NCBI GenBank assembly: GCA_017551675.1
Contig: JAFZLC010000030.1
Span: forward strand, 62,001-126,000
Origin: Paludibacteraceae bacterium
GTDB taxonomy: Bacteria > Bacteroidota > Bacteroidia > Bacteroidales > Paludibacteraceae
Length of the DNA: 64,000 nucleotides
Direction of reading: 5' to 3'
Shown here: positions 38,709-47,317 of the stretch, in pieces
How the letters are laid out: each line of letters opens with the position of its first letter
How positions within the stretch are numbered: the first letter of the stretch is position 1
Notes under the pieces: generated by a model
What the model was told of the DNA's origin: nothing
The model's input: only the letters and a program-made list of their open reading frames with translations
The model's database searches: none
Made by a program: the position numbers and the translations under genes

Positions 38709-38756
38709 GTGATTTAAAGTTTCGGACGCTTGTATGCAGTCCGAAACTTAAATCAC
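38709..38756. repeat. Long near-perfect hairpin between yifB and the partition genes
   Basis: GTGATTTAAAGTTTCGGAC and GTCCGAAACTTAAATCAC form an 18-bp stem with one bulged base around an 11-base loop. There is no T run on either side. It may be a weak bidirectional terminator for the convergent genes, or a recombination or protein-binding site of the replicon. Confidence 0.6.
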
Positions 38757-38781
38757 TTATCATGTAAAGCTGTAAGTCTTT

Positions 38782-39114
38782 TTATAAGTATTCGTTGCTG
38801 AATTTCTTTAATTCGGCATCGAACGTTAGTTTAAATCTCTCGTCGATGATCTCTGACATTAAATCGCGTATGTTTTTACCTGTCAGAGTAGAGAGCGTTT
38901 TCAACTTTTTATGCGCAGTTGTTGTGATGGAGACGTTGATGTACTTTTCTCCCTCTCCATTTTGTTTCACTTCTTTGGTAGTATCAGTAGTTTTGTTTTC
39001 TGTTTTACCACCATTCGTTTTTAGGGAAGTACTGCTGTTTTGACTTCTCCCCTCCTCTATTTTTTGTTTCTCAAGTTCATTTGAAGCTTGGAGCAATTTG
39101 CTAAAATTATCCAT
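38782..39114 (-). CDS. Ribbon-helix-helix-like partner of ParA
   Basis: 110 residues: a polar, disordered N-terminus and a C-terminal KYINVSITTTAHKKLKTLSTLTGKNIRDLMSEIIDERF, which has the pattern of a beta strand followed by two helices of the ribbon-helix-helix fold. Its place 5 bases after parA, its size and the flexible N-terminal tail fit ParG/omega-type centromere-binding proteins. DNA binding is inferred. Confidence 0.7.
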   Translation of the reverse strand: MDNFSKLLQASNELEKQKIEEGRSQNSSTSLKTNGGKTENKTTDTTKEVKQNGEGEKYINVSITTTAHKKLKTLSTLTGKNIRDLMSEIIDERFKLTFDAELKKFSNEYL

Positions 39115-39119
39115 GGCTA

Positions 39120-39836
39120 TTATTTTTTACTTTTTTGAACATGAAGTGTTAACATAAGAATGATTTCATCAAAGACGCATCTTTGCTCGAAGGTCACTTT
39201 GTTTTCCATTGTCGAAGCAGCTCTTCGATTGCTTACCAAGTCTGATATGGAGTGATCGAGGAACGGAATACCTAAGTTTCCGCTATTGATGCTGTTGATG
39301 ATAGCTTTGGACTCTTTCTCGTTTTTATTCACTTTGTTGAGAATGCCAACATAGGATGTCTCCAAATTGAATTTTTCCTTTTTCTCTTTGATGATTTCCT
39401 TGAATTTCTCTAGGAACTTCAATGTCGAAGAGAAGTCGATTGGCGTTGGAACAACTGGAATAATGGCAAAATCCAACAAGTAATACATGGTGATGACACC
39501 TTCTTGAACCATGTTTCCTGGAAAATCTACCAGTATTATGTCATATTTCTCCTTTAATTCTACGATGTGGTCCTTGAACTCATTTGAATTGATCGCGTAG
39601 ACATCGTACATGTTGTCTTTCTGTTCTTGTGTAACCTCAGGAGAAGCTAATTCTCTTTCCCTAATACCAAGAAAGGAGCGTTGGAAATCATCACAATCAA
39701 TCACTGCAACCGTCAAGCCCTTTTTCTTACCAATTGTATTTAGATAGTTGGCAAACATGGCTGTAAGTGTCGTCTTACCACAACCACCTTTTTGTGATAC
39801 AAAGGAAATGACTAAACCTGGAAGAACTTTGCCCAT
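39120..39836 (-). CDS. parA: ParA-family partition ATPase
   Basis: 238 residues. SQKGGCGKTTLTAMF is the deviant Walker A of ParA/MinD proteins; VIDCDDFQRSF and YDIILVDFPGN follow. The protein lacks the N-terminal DNA-binding domain of type Ia ParA, so with the small downstream partner it fits type Ib partition systems of plasmids. The repeat tract at 39990-40490 lies upstream, where type Ib centromeres sit. Confidence 0.88.
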   Translation of the reverse strand: MGKVLPGLVISFVSQKGGCGKTTLTAMFANYLNTIGKKKGLTVAVIDCDDFQRSFLGIRERELASPEVTQEQKDNMYDVYAINSNEFKDHIVELKEKYDIILVDFPGNMVQEGVITMYYLLDFAIIPVVPTPIDFSSTLKFLEKFKEIIKEKKEKFNLETSYVGILNKVNKNEKESKAIINSINSGNLGIPFLDHSISDLVSNRRAASTMENKVTFEQRCVFDEIILMLTLHVQKSKK

Positions 39837-39989
39837 AATGTTTTTTAATTATAATGTTATCTTGTTTTTATATTTTTTCGTCGTTTTACAATACTATAAA
39901 AATGTGACCACACAATTTGTTTGTTTTTGTTGTTTCACCTTTCTGTGTAAATCACATTTCTGTATTAATGTGAATTTGTTAAAAGGTTA

Positions 39990-40490
39990 AAATGGCAATT
40001 CTGTCAAATCACATTTATATGATAGTGCAAATATATGAAATTGTTATTTACTAAAAAAGAAATTTTGTGAAAATGTTACTATGTTTTTCTGTATTTTTTG
40101 TTTTATTGTTATTATGTTCTTTATTTATAATTGTAAAATTGTTTATTTGTCTTAATGTAATTTTAGTATTTTATGTGATAATGTGTAAAATGTAAAAATG
40201 TGATTGTGTGATATTCTTGTTTCTTTTGGGTCTAAATGGTGTTATTTGTATTGATTTAATTGTCTGTATTATAATGTTTTAATAAGTGTGATAATGTGTA
40301 AATGTAAAAATGTTATAATGTGAAGTGTGTGTTATGATGGTATTTTTGTCCGTTCATTCTGCTACAGTGATGTATAAATATTATAATGTGAATATATGAA
40401 ATTGTTGATATTGTGATAAAACTAATATGTAAATATATATAAATGTGATGATGTGTGTTTGTAAAAATGTGATAATGTGTAATTGTAGTA
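39990..40490. repeat. C-poor repeat tract upstream of parA (centromere candidate)
   Basis: The plus strand is almost free of C for several hundred bases. A degenerate repeat with core GTGATAATGTGTAAATGT recurs near 40176, 40289 and 40443-40485, with partial copies such as ATAATGTG and AATGTGA between them. ATATATGAAATTGTT recurs near 40031 and 40392. The long minus-strand frame across it (40313-40513) is low-complexity and not a gene. Confidence 0.65.
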
Positions 40491-40534
40491 AATATATTGT
40501 TGTGAATATACAATAGGGTGGACTCTGGTGTTTC

Positions 40535-41092
40535 TTATTCTTGGGTGCTTGCAATATCTTCTACACTGTATGTCGGATTTTGTTTCTCCTTATTGAAGGT
40601 GTATATGATCCTTTGTGGTTTCATCGTATTGATGGTATATAGTAAATTATCAATTTCTGTGATACCATACGTTTTTTCCCATTTGGTGAGAAATTTTGAA
40701 TGAACCAACGCGTATGTTGATCCATCTTTCGTTTTGCATGTGAAAGGTAGGACGTAACACTTACAATCTAAAACGGATAGTGAATCAATGGCAGGTAACT
40801 CTTCTTTAAGGGTATAATTTATATCAACCACAGCTCTTCCTGAATCTGCTTTTGAAATCATTTCATATTTATTCTCTCCTGATTCGGTTACATTGAATGT
40901 TTCAGTGTTCCCTTCATAGTCCGTTATTGTCATTTCAACATTACAGTAGGAGAGAAGATCTTCTGAAAAATTATATGATACGCGTGCTAATGTGAAACTA
41001 TCATCATTGACATTATCATCGTCACTTTTATCACAACTTTGAAACATGAATCCCATCATGCTTAGCAGAATCATTGAAAGATATTTTCTCAT
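40535..41092 (-). CDS. Hypothetical lipoprotein
   Basis: 185 residues with a lipoprotein signal ending FMFQSC, an acidic D/N stretch, then a beta-rich body containing CKCYVLPFTCKTKDG. No family recognised. It is alone on the minus strand and ends right beside the partition repeats. Confidence 0.7.
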   Translation of the reverse strand: MRKYLSMILLSMMGFMFQSCDKSDDDNVNDDSFTLARVSYNFSEDLLSYCNVEMTITDYEGNTETFNVTESGENKYEMISKADSGRAVVDINYTLKEELPAIDSLSVLDCKCYVLPFTCKTKDGSTYALVHSKFLTKWEKTYGITEIDNLLYTINTMKPQRIIYTFNKEKQNPTYSVEDIASTQE

Positions 41093-41439
41093 CTCTTTTA
41101 AATTTTTCTAAATATGAATTTAAACCCTCCTAAAATTATTTCAAAGATAAAAATTATCTCGCATATAATTATTGCATACCATTCATTAATTATGATGACT
41201 TCAATAAATTCATCGTGTAAATTTTTCTCTTTTTATCCTATATAATTATATACATGTGCTGCAAAAGACAACTGAAAATCTCCTTTTTGAATCTTCTCAA
41301 AGAGCCCTATTTTAGGGGGTTGAAGTGATTCTCCCATCTTTTGAATTGAAAATCCTAATCAGATAGAATCCCCCTATTTAATTTTGTCGGTAGAAAAAAA
41401 CAAGGACATGAATTAAAAAAATATTAAATGTGAAAAACC
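41093..41439. promoter_or_regulatory. Control region of the mannanase gene
   Basis: No gene seen. CCCTA-TTT-TAGGG is a palindrome at 41305-41317, and CCCTATTTA recurs at 41372-41380, overlapping the -7 element TAATTTTG at 41379-41386. These could be binding sites for a regulator such as the hybrid two-component protein at 47314, which is a guess. Confidence 0.4.
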
Positions 41440-44175
41440 ATGAAAAGAAACTCATTAACTCTTCTATTATTGATTGTATCACTGATTCTTTCAGGACAAT
41501 CATTTGCCGCCATCAGTAGTGCGCCCGTGACGAGTGAAGCTACGGATGGAGCAAAAAAACTGTACACTTTTTTACTGAATAATTATGGAAAGAAAACCAT
41601 CTCTGGTGTGATGACGGGCGAGGTGACTTCAACAATTGAATCTCAACAAGATATTCAGTTTGTTGTTTCAAAAACGGGTAAATGTCCTGCATTAGTGGGC
41701 GTAGACTTTATCAATGCGACAGGTTCTTCTGCTTCTGAAACTTGGGCACAAACGTATACGAATTCCACCATCGCCTTGGCTAAGGAGGTATGGTCGAAAG
41801 GTGGAATACCTGCTTATTGTTGGCATTGGCGTGTGGGAACGAGCGATACTTATAAAACATACGATTATACACTTGCTTTTCAATCGGGTAGTACAACTGA
41901 GTTTGATACCTCTTCTGATTGTTACAAGACACTCATCAACGATATGAATAAGGTGGCTGATATGCTACTTCAATTGCAGGATGCGGGTGTGGCTGTCTTA
42001 TGGCGTCCATTTCACGAAGGTGCTGGCGGATGGTTCTGGTGGGGTCTGTATGGTGCCGAGCGCTATAAAGCATTGTATCGCTTGATGTATAACCAGTTTG
42101 TGAATGTTAAAGGTGTGAAGAACTGTATTTGGGTATGGAATGTTGAAAGAGATTGCACCTTGAGTAATAAAACATACGGTTATCAGGATTTAACCTCTAC
42201 CTGGTATCCAGGTGACGAATATGTTGACATTATTGGTGTGGATATCTATGCTGATGCCTTTGATTATGGTTCTCAGAAGAACTATTATAATAAAATGAAG
42301 GAGTTGTTTGGCGACAACAAAATGTTTGCATTAACAGAAAATGGTCCAATGCCTGACGTTGATAATATGTTGAAGGATAATGCCTTGTGGTCATATATAA
42401 TGCCTTGGTATGAGACATGGAATGGTGGCTTTTTGAGTCAGACTTCTGATGCTCAGTGGAAAAAATTCATGACAGACTCCCATGTGTATACGTTGAGTGA
42501 TATGACGGGGTGGGGGACATACGTTGATTTGGAAGAGCAAGCATGTGAACAATCGGCTGCAAAAGGTATATACGAGGTAGAATGTGGTACAGATAATAAA
42601 GCTTCTGCGGTATCTGTTTCTCAATATTCTGGTAAGGGCGTTTTGAATTTGCAAAACGAAGATGATTATGTATCCATCAATATTTCTGTTGAAAAAAAAG
42701 GGGCATATAAGGTGTATGTTGGTTACAACTCCATATTTGGGTTCAAACAGATTGATTGTGCTGTGAATGAGGTGAGTGGGACCGCTAATCTGGGGAAGTC
42801 TTCAACGGATCCTGAAGTGGATGCAAAAGGGGAAACGCTTGTTGGAACCTTTGATTTTAAAGCAGGAGATAATACGGTAAAGTTAACACCAATATGGACG
42901 TGGGCTGTAGTTGATTATCTACGTATAGAAGAAGATGAAAATTCTACCTCTTTTGTTTTTGAAACCTCTGATGTAGATGGTTTTAAGGTAAGTGGATCTA
43001 AATTGTTAGACCATTGTGGTGAGGAGTTTGTCATGCGAGGAGTGAATCTCGCCTATACGTGGTATAAAAGCTCAGCCTATGCCCAATTGGAAGCCATTCA
43101 TAAATATGGAGCCAATGCAGTGAGAATTGTCTTGACAGATGGTAAAGGATATGGTGTATCGGCAGATGATGCGGCCTCTGTTAAACAACTGATAGAGAAA
43201 TGCAAAGAATATGGTATGGTTGCCATTTTGGAGGTGCACGATGAAACGGGAAGTGATAAGATTTCTGACTTGCTGGATGCAGCTCAATATTTTGCAAATC
43301 TTTCCTCTGTTTTAAAGGGAACCGAGTCGTATGTCTTGATTAATATTGCTAATGAGTGGCATAATTCATCTGCTGCTACCAATTGGCGTGACGGATACAA
43401 AGAGGCTATACCAGTGATTCGCAACGCGGGACTTCGTCATTGCATTATGGTGGATGCAGGTGGATATGGGCAAAGTGCAGCCACAATTCATAGTTATGGG
43501 AAAGAGGTCTTGGCAGCAGATCCAGAGAATAATGTTCTTTTTTCCATTCATATGTATGGTTCGGCAGGTAATACTAATAAGGTACAATCAAATATTGATG
43601 GTGTAATCAATCAAGACTTAGCACTATGTATAGGCGAGTTTGGATGGTTTCACAGTGATGGTGATGTAGACGAGGAAAAGATTCTTTCATATTGTGCTGC
43701 AAAGAACGTAGGATGGTTGGCATGGTCATGGTATGGCAATGGCAGTCCCGTTGAATATTTGGACTTAGTAAAGGATGCTACTGCAGATCCTGTATTGGCA
43801 TCATATTCAAATATATCTATCTCCAATTGGAATAATACGATGACTTATACAGCATCTGGTGATTGGGGAAAGTTGATTACGGATACATGGAAAAAGGAAT
43901 CTAAAATAGCGAATTTGGTTAAGTGTGGAAGTACTGATGTGAATCAGCAATATATCGAAAATCACGATGTAATTGCATATTTCACTAATCATGGAGATAA
44001 ATTACATATTATCTCTAAGAAATATGCGAGTGTAACAGTTATGGATGTAACCGGGAAAACCGTATATTCAGGATCTGTAGAGAAAGGAGATTCAACTATC
44101 CCATCCGCTAACTGGATGAATGGTTTGTATCTCATCTCTATGGATCAACAAATCACCCTTAAAATTGTGAAGTGA
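41440..44175 (+). CDS. Bifunctional GH26-CBM-GH5 mannanase with T9SS sorting tail
   Basis: 911 residues. A signal peptide (about 1-23) is followed by a GH26 domain with WRPFHEGAGGWFWWG (acid/base glutamate near 191) and LTENGP (nucleophile near 301). A middle beta-sandwich (about 380-500, YEVECGTDNKASAVSV) resembles a CBM35-type sugar-binding domain. A GH5 domain follows, with INIANEWHN (near 637) and CIGEFGW (near 733). The last 75 residues (SVTVMDVTGKTVYSG, GLYLI) form a type A sorting domain for the type IX secretion system. It probably breaks down beta-mannan outside the cell or at the surface. No SusC/SusD genes are nearby. Confidence 0.9.
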   Translation: MKRNSLTLLLLIVSLILSGQSFAAISSAPVTSEATDGAKKLYTFLLNNYGKKTISGVMTGEVTSTIESQQDIQFVVSKTGKCPALVGVDFINATGSSASETWAQTYTNSTIALAKEVWSKGGIPAYCWHWRVGTSDTYKTYDYTLAFQSGSTTEFDTSSDCYKTLINDMNKVADMLLQLQDAGVAVLWRPFHEGAGGWFWWGLYGAERYKALYRLMYNQFVNVKGVKNCIWVWNVERDCTLSNKTYGYQDLTSTWYPGDEYVDIIGVDIYADAFDYGSQKNYYNKMKELFGDNKMFALTENGPMPDVDNMLKDNALWSYIMPWYETWNGGFLSQTSDAQWKKFMTDSHVYTLSDMTGWGTYVDLEEQACEQSAAKGIYEVECGTDNKASAVSVSQYSGKGVLNLQNEDDYVSINISVEKKGAYKVYVGYNSIFGFKQIDCAVNEVSGTANLGKSSTDPEVDAKGETLVGTFDFKAGDNTVKLTPIWTWAVVDYLRIEEDENSTSFVFETSDVDGFKVSGSKLLDHCGEEFVMRGVNLAYTWYKSSAYAQLEAIHKYGANAVRIVLTDGKGYGVSADDAASVKQLIEKCKEYGMVAILEVHDETGSDKISDLLDAAQYFANLSSVLKGTESYVLINIANEWHNSSAATNWRDGYKEAIPVIRNAGLRHCIMVDAGGYGQSAATIHSYGKEVLAADPENNVLFSIHMYGSAGNTNKVQSNIDGVINQDLALCIGEFGWFHSDGDVDEEKILSYCAAKNVGWLAWSWYGNGSPVEYLDLVKDATADPVLASYSNISISNWNNTMTYTASGDWGKLITDTWKKESKIANLVKCGSTDVNQQYIENHDVIAYFTNHGDKLHIISKKYASVTVMDVTGKTVYSGSVEKGDSTIPSANWMNGLYLISMDQQITLKIVK

Positions 44176-44197
44176 ATGTGAATTAAGCCTTTGAAAA

Positions 44198-44239
44198 GAG
44201 TAGGCGGTCATTGTGAAATGACCGCCTGCTCGTTTTTTG
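44198..44239 (+). terminator. Terminator after the mannanase gene
   Basis: GAGTAGGCGGTCATT pairs with AATGACCGCCTGCTC (one G-T pair) around GTGA, followed by six T. Confidence 0.88.
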
Positions 44240-44263
44240 TATAGTAGGGTTTGTCCCTAAAAT

Positions 44264-45637
44264 TTAGTTTTGAATACTATCTTTAAGATTTATAACACCT
44301 TCATAATTCTTAGAATCTGTCAAATCCACTACGAATTTATATGGATACATCTTAATGGTGTATTTTTTCGTTTTCATGTTATTAAAGAGTAGCTCTATGT
44401 CGAATGGACAAATACAATCGCATATATCATTTTCCATACTTTCTGTCACAGTAATATTATTTGCTTCATCTATTGTAGTTGTATAGATAAACTGTGTACA
44501 GCAAGAGGATACACGTTTGAAATATTTTATGCTCAACAATTCTTTTTCCGGATTATAACTATATTTAACGCTATCTTCCTGTTCAATTACAATTGCATCA
44601 GTGTTTTGATTGTTGTTGATACTATCATTTCCTACCTCATTCTTGCTGCATTGTCCTAATGCGTGTATAATTGGCAACTTCTCAACTTGGTTGGCATAGA
44701 TGATTCCACTTGCTGAAGCTGACAAGTCAATTTTAAATTTGTAGTTATCCCATTCAATGGTATACTCTCTTTTCTTCATTCCTCGGAATGTAGCTGAAAC
44801 GTCGTATGTGCATAAACATTTGCATACATCATCCTTTAATGAAACGGTTTTCAATTTGATGTTTGGAATGGAAGAATTCGGATCCAATATTGCTGCAAGT
44901 GAGTCGCAACAATTAGATTCGAAATTGATAAAGGTAATGGTTCCAGTTCCACTTTTTAGATCGAAGTCATATTTGAACATCTCTGAATTTTCAGCTCTTT
45001 TCTCTTCATTTACTCCTTTCCCTTCTTCCATGTCGTATGGAGATCCTTTACATTCGGAACTTCTGCTATTAACCATGTCGATGTCATAGAACATAGTAGA
45101 AGGTATACTATCTAAATTTAATGAGGGTATTATACGTCCTGATGTTCCTATTGATAAATCGATGGTTGTATCGATTATGTCAGTAGCTATAATTCTATAC
45201 TTTTTTTCCTCTATTCCAGATATTTCATATATTATGCTGTGAGAGCAGAGACAATTACAGGCCGCATGTCCTGTTACTTTCGGAGTCAGGGTGATTGTGT
45301 TGTCAGATGTGGTGATGTCACCACTCAATGTATCACAACAGTTTATGATAATGTTGTTGATAGTAATGGTTCCGGTTCCGCTTTCTAAATCGAAATTGAA
45401 TGTAATATAATTATTAGCGGGTCTGGCATTTGTGTCGTTTGATTCATTACACTCAGTTGCTTTAACGAAACGTCCATGTAATCCTGGAGTTGCAGGCTTT
45501 TCAAACAAGATGGAGTCGGGACGAGAATCATTTATTTGATAAATTATCTCTCCCCCTTTGTACACATAAAATTGTGCTTGTAAATTTGTTATGCTCATCC
45601 CTATCAGAGCGAATAACACTAAAAAAATTTTCTTCAT
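44264..45637 (-). CDS. Secreted protein with three cysteine-rich repeats
   Basis: 457 residues, signal peptide, then an N-terminal segment (YVYKGGEIIYQINDSRPDSILFEKP) common at the start of Bacteroidota surface proteins. Three diverged repeats of about 90 residues follow (about 76-165, 222-312, 360-445). Each has a strand FDLxSGTGTITI, a CC pair, then 25-35 residues later a CxCxC cluster (CNCLC, CKCLC, CDCIC), then a KKYTI strand and a closing DLS. Five conserved cysteines per repeat suggest metal binding or disulfides. No family is recognised. It follows the coiled-coil gene by 27 bases. Confidence 0.75.
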   Translation of the reverse strand: MKKIFLVLFALIGMSITNLQAQFYVYKGGEIIYQINDSRPDSILFEKPATPGLHGRFVKATECNESNDTNARPANNYITFNFDLESGTGTITINNIIINCCDTLSGDITTSDNTITLTPKVTGHAACNCLCSHSIIYEISGIEEKKYRIIATDIIDTTIDLSIGTSGRIIPSLNLDSIPSTMFYDIDMVNSRSSECKGSPYDMEEGKGVNEEKRAENSEMFKYDFDLKSGTGTITFINFESNCCDSLAAILDPNSSIPNIKLKTVSLKDDVCKCLCTYDVSATFRGMKKREYTIEWDNYKFKIDLSASASGIIYANQVEKLPIIHALGQCSKNEVGNDSINNNQNTDAIVIEQEDSVKYSYNPEKELLSIKYFKRVSSCCTQFIYTTTIDEANNITVTESMENDICDCICPFDIELLFNNMKTKKYTIKMYPYKFVVDLTDSKNYEGVINLKDSIQN

Positions 45638-45664
45638 AAATATACTATATTTGGTTACTAATAA

Positions 45665-46276
45665 TTATTTCAAAAGGAGTATAATCAAAAGTATAACACT
45701 AACTACACTAATTCCTACTAAAAAGAATGTTATTTGTTTATTTTGTTTCTCTAATTCCGTTGCTCTATTTTTCACTTCATCCAATGCTTGTTTCATCTCT
45801 GTAACTTCCTTAACATCAGCTTGAAGATCAATCATAGTTGATTGAAGTTGCTGTACATCAGTTGATAGAGAGGATAGGGAAGTGGTGAGTTCTTGCACTT
45901 TCTCTGTTGTTTTATTGGCTTGCTCTTCCATGCTCTCTTTTAATTGGGTATTGGAAGAATTAATCTGACTGCTAATCGTATTTTCTATAGCTTGATTTGA
46001 AGTGGCAATCTCATTTGTCTTCTCTTCAATCTTTCTCAATGCTTCAGCTAAATGGGATGAGTCAAACAACTTATCACCCTCCTCTTTAGCTTTGTCTTTT
46101 ACTTTGTTGGTAATCTCCGTTATGATGGATGTCTCTTCTTTGGGAGATTCTGTTTGAGACGAATCTTCTGTTTGTGGATTCTCTTCTTTTTTACTCTCCT
46201 TTTCTGTCATCTTCTCAATGCTGTTAATCCCTTCTTTAACGAAGTCGATAACTTTTGTTAATTTATCTATATCCAT
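45665..46276 (-). CDS. Tail-anchored coiled-coil protein
   Basis: 203 residues: polar charged N-terminus rich in E, K and S, a long heptad-like middle (SNTQLKESMEEQANKTTEKV), and a single C-terminal membrane span (about 181-201) with no signal peptide. It probably forms a rod anchored by its tail to a membrane. First gene of a probable pair with the cysteine-rich protein. Function unknown. Confidence 0.65.
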   Translation of the reverse strand: MDIDKLTKVIDFVKEGINSIEKMTEKESKKEENPQTEDSSQTESPKEETSIITEITNKVKDKAKEEGDKLFDSSHLAEALRKIEEKTNEIATSNQAIENTISSQINSSNTQLKESMEEQANKTTEKVQELTTSLSSLSTDVQQLQSTMIDLQADVKEVTEMKQALDEVKNRATELEKQNKQITFFLVGISVVSVILLIILLLK

Positions 46277-46530
46277 ATCCTTCTATTTTTATGTGGTCCC
46301 ACAAAATCCACTGATTGCGTTATTTTTGAATGCCTAATTTTGTAAAAAAATTGCAAAAATTTGTGTAAATGTATGAAAAACTTGAGAAAAACGAAATTTT
46401 ATTTACGGTATTTTTTGTCTACGGATTATTTAAATTCTGTGAATTTAGAGAATGCAACTTATTTGTTCCATATTTATTTATTCATTTCATAAAAAATATC
46501 AACTTCTGATTTGTGATATTCAAGATTTTA

Positions 46531-46538
46531 TAAATTTG
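46531..46538 (+). promoter_or_regulatory. -7 element ahead of the acetyltransferase/regulator genes
   Basis: TAAATTTG, with TTTG at 46510-46513 (17-base spacer). Predicted start near 46545. The region 46277-46509 shows no gene. Confidence 0.45.
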
Positions 46539-46571
46539 TAGCTGTAAAAATTTAGGCTTAATACATACATA

Positions 46572-46703
46572 ATGATTTCGTTTGCTGATAAGGTTTTCCA
46601 TAAAAAGATTCGAAAATTGATCGGCAAAAAACACCTCGTTTTAATGTGTGTTTTCTATTACACATACATAATAACCGTTTTTTGGGTGTTGAACGGGAAC
46701 TGA
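46572..46703 (+). CDS. 43-residue leader-type membrane peptide
   Basis: ATG at 46572 opens MISFADKVFHKKIRKLIGKKH, then a hydrophobic segment, stopping 5 bases before the acetyltransferase ATG at 46709. A basic head with one membrane span. It could be a leader peptide, a small partner protein or chance. Confidence 0.3.
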   Translation: MISFADKVFHKKIRKLIGKKHLVLMCVFYYTYIITVFWVLNGN

Positions 46704-46708
46704 TTGAT

Positions 46709-47317
46709 ATGAAAACGGAAATTGTCAAATTAAATGAATCGCTAATAAAAATTCCTATTCCCGAAAGTTACAGGGATTGTATGTCGTTGATAAGAAGTGA
46801 TGAGTACAGATTGTCGGGCAAAAACGAATCTTCTTTGAAATTAATTTTGAAGAACTTTCATCCATTTAAAAATTCTGTTCTATTTTGGTTACGATTAAGC
46901 CAATATAGAGAGGGTTGGTTGTTTTGGTTTTGTCGCTTTATGCATCTATATGCTTCTAAACGATATCATGTTCAAATAAGTCCTTTGTCTAAAATAGGAT
47001 ATGGCTTTTTCATTGGTCATGGAATCAGTATGATTGTCAACTCTGGTACAACGATTGGCAACAATGTTAATTTGTCACAATTTTTGAATATAGGGACGAA
47101 TCATGAGACACCGGCAATTATTGGTGACAATGTATATATAGGTCCGATGGTATGCATTGTAGAGGATGTGAAAATTGGTAGTAATTCTACAATTGGTGCT
47201 GGAGCAGTGGTCACAAAGGATGTCCCTGAAAATGCCACTGTTGTTGGTGTCCCTGCTAAAGTCTTGAATTATAATGATCCAGGTCGGTATATAATCAATC
47301 GTTTTGAAGTGGAATGA
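46709..47317 (+). CDS. Hexapeptide-repeat acetyltransferase (serine acetyltransferase-like)
   Basis: 202 residues from the ATG at 46709 (MKTEIVKLNE); an in-frame ATG at 46646 would add 21 less typical residues. A helical N-terminal half is followed by a left-handed beta-helix with repeats (IGYGFFIGHG, TIGNNVNLSQF, IIGDNVYIGP, IGSNSTIGAG) and the closing VVGVPAKVL. This resembles serine O-acetyltransferase and the sugar acetyltransferases of polysaccharide clusters, so the acceptor is uncertain. Its stop overlaps the next gene's ATG (ATGA), which suggests coupled translation with the regulator. Confidence 0.85.
   Translation: MKTEIVKLNESLIKIPIPESYRDCMSLIRSDEYRLSGKNESSLKLILKNFHPFKNSVLFWLRLSQYREGWLFWFCRFMHLYASKRYHVQISPLSKIGYGFFIGHGISMIVNSGTTIGNNVNLSQFLNIGTNHETPAIIGDNVYIGPMVCIVEDVKIGSNSTIGAGAVVTKDVPENATVVGVPAKVLNYNDPGRYIINRFEVE

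Noticed and set aside
40313-40513. 66-residue minus-strand reading frame rich in I, H and Y
   Set aside because: It is the translation of the C-poor repeat tract, low in complexity, and not a protein.
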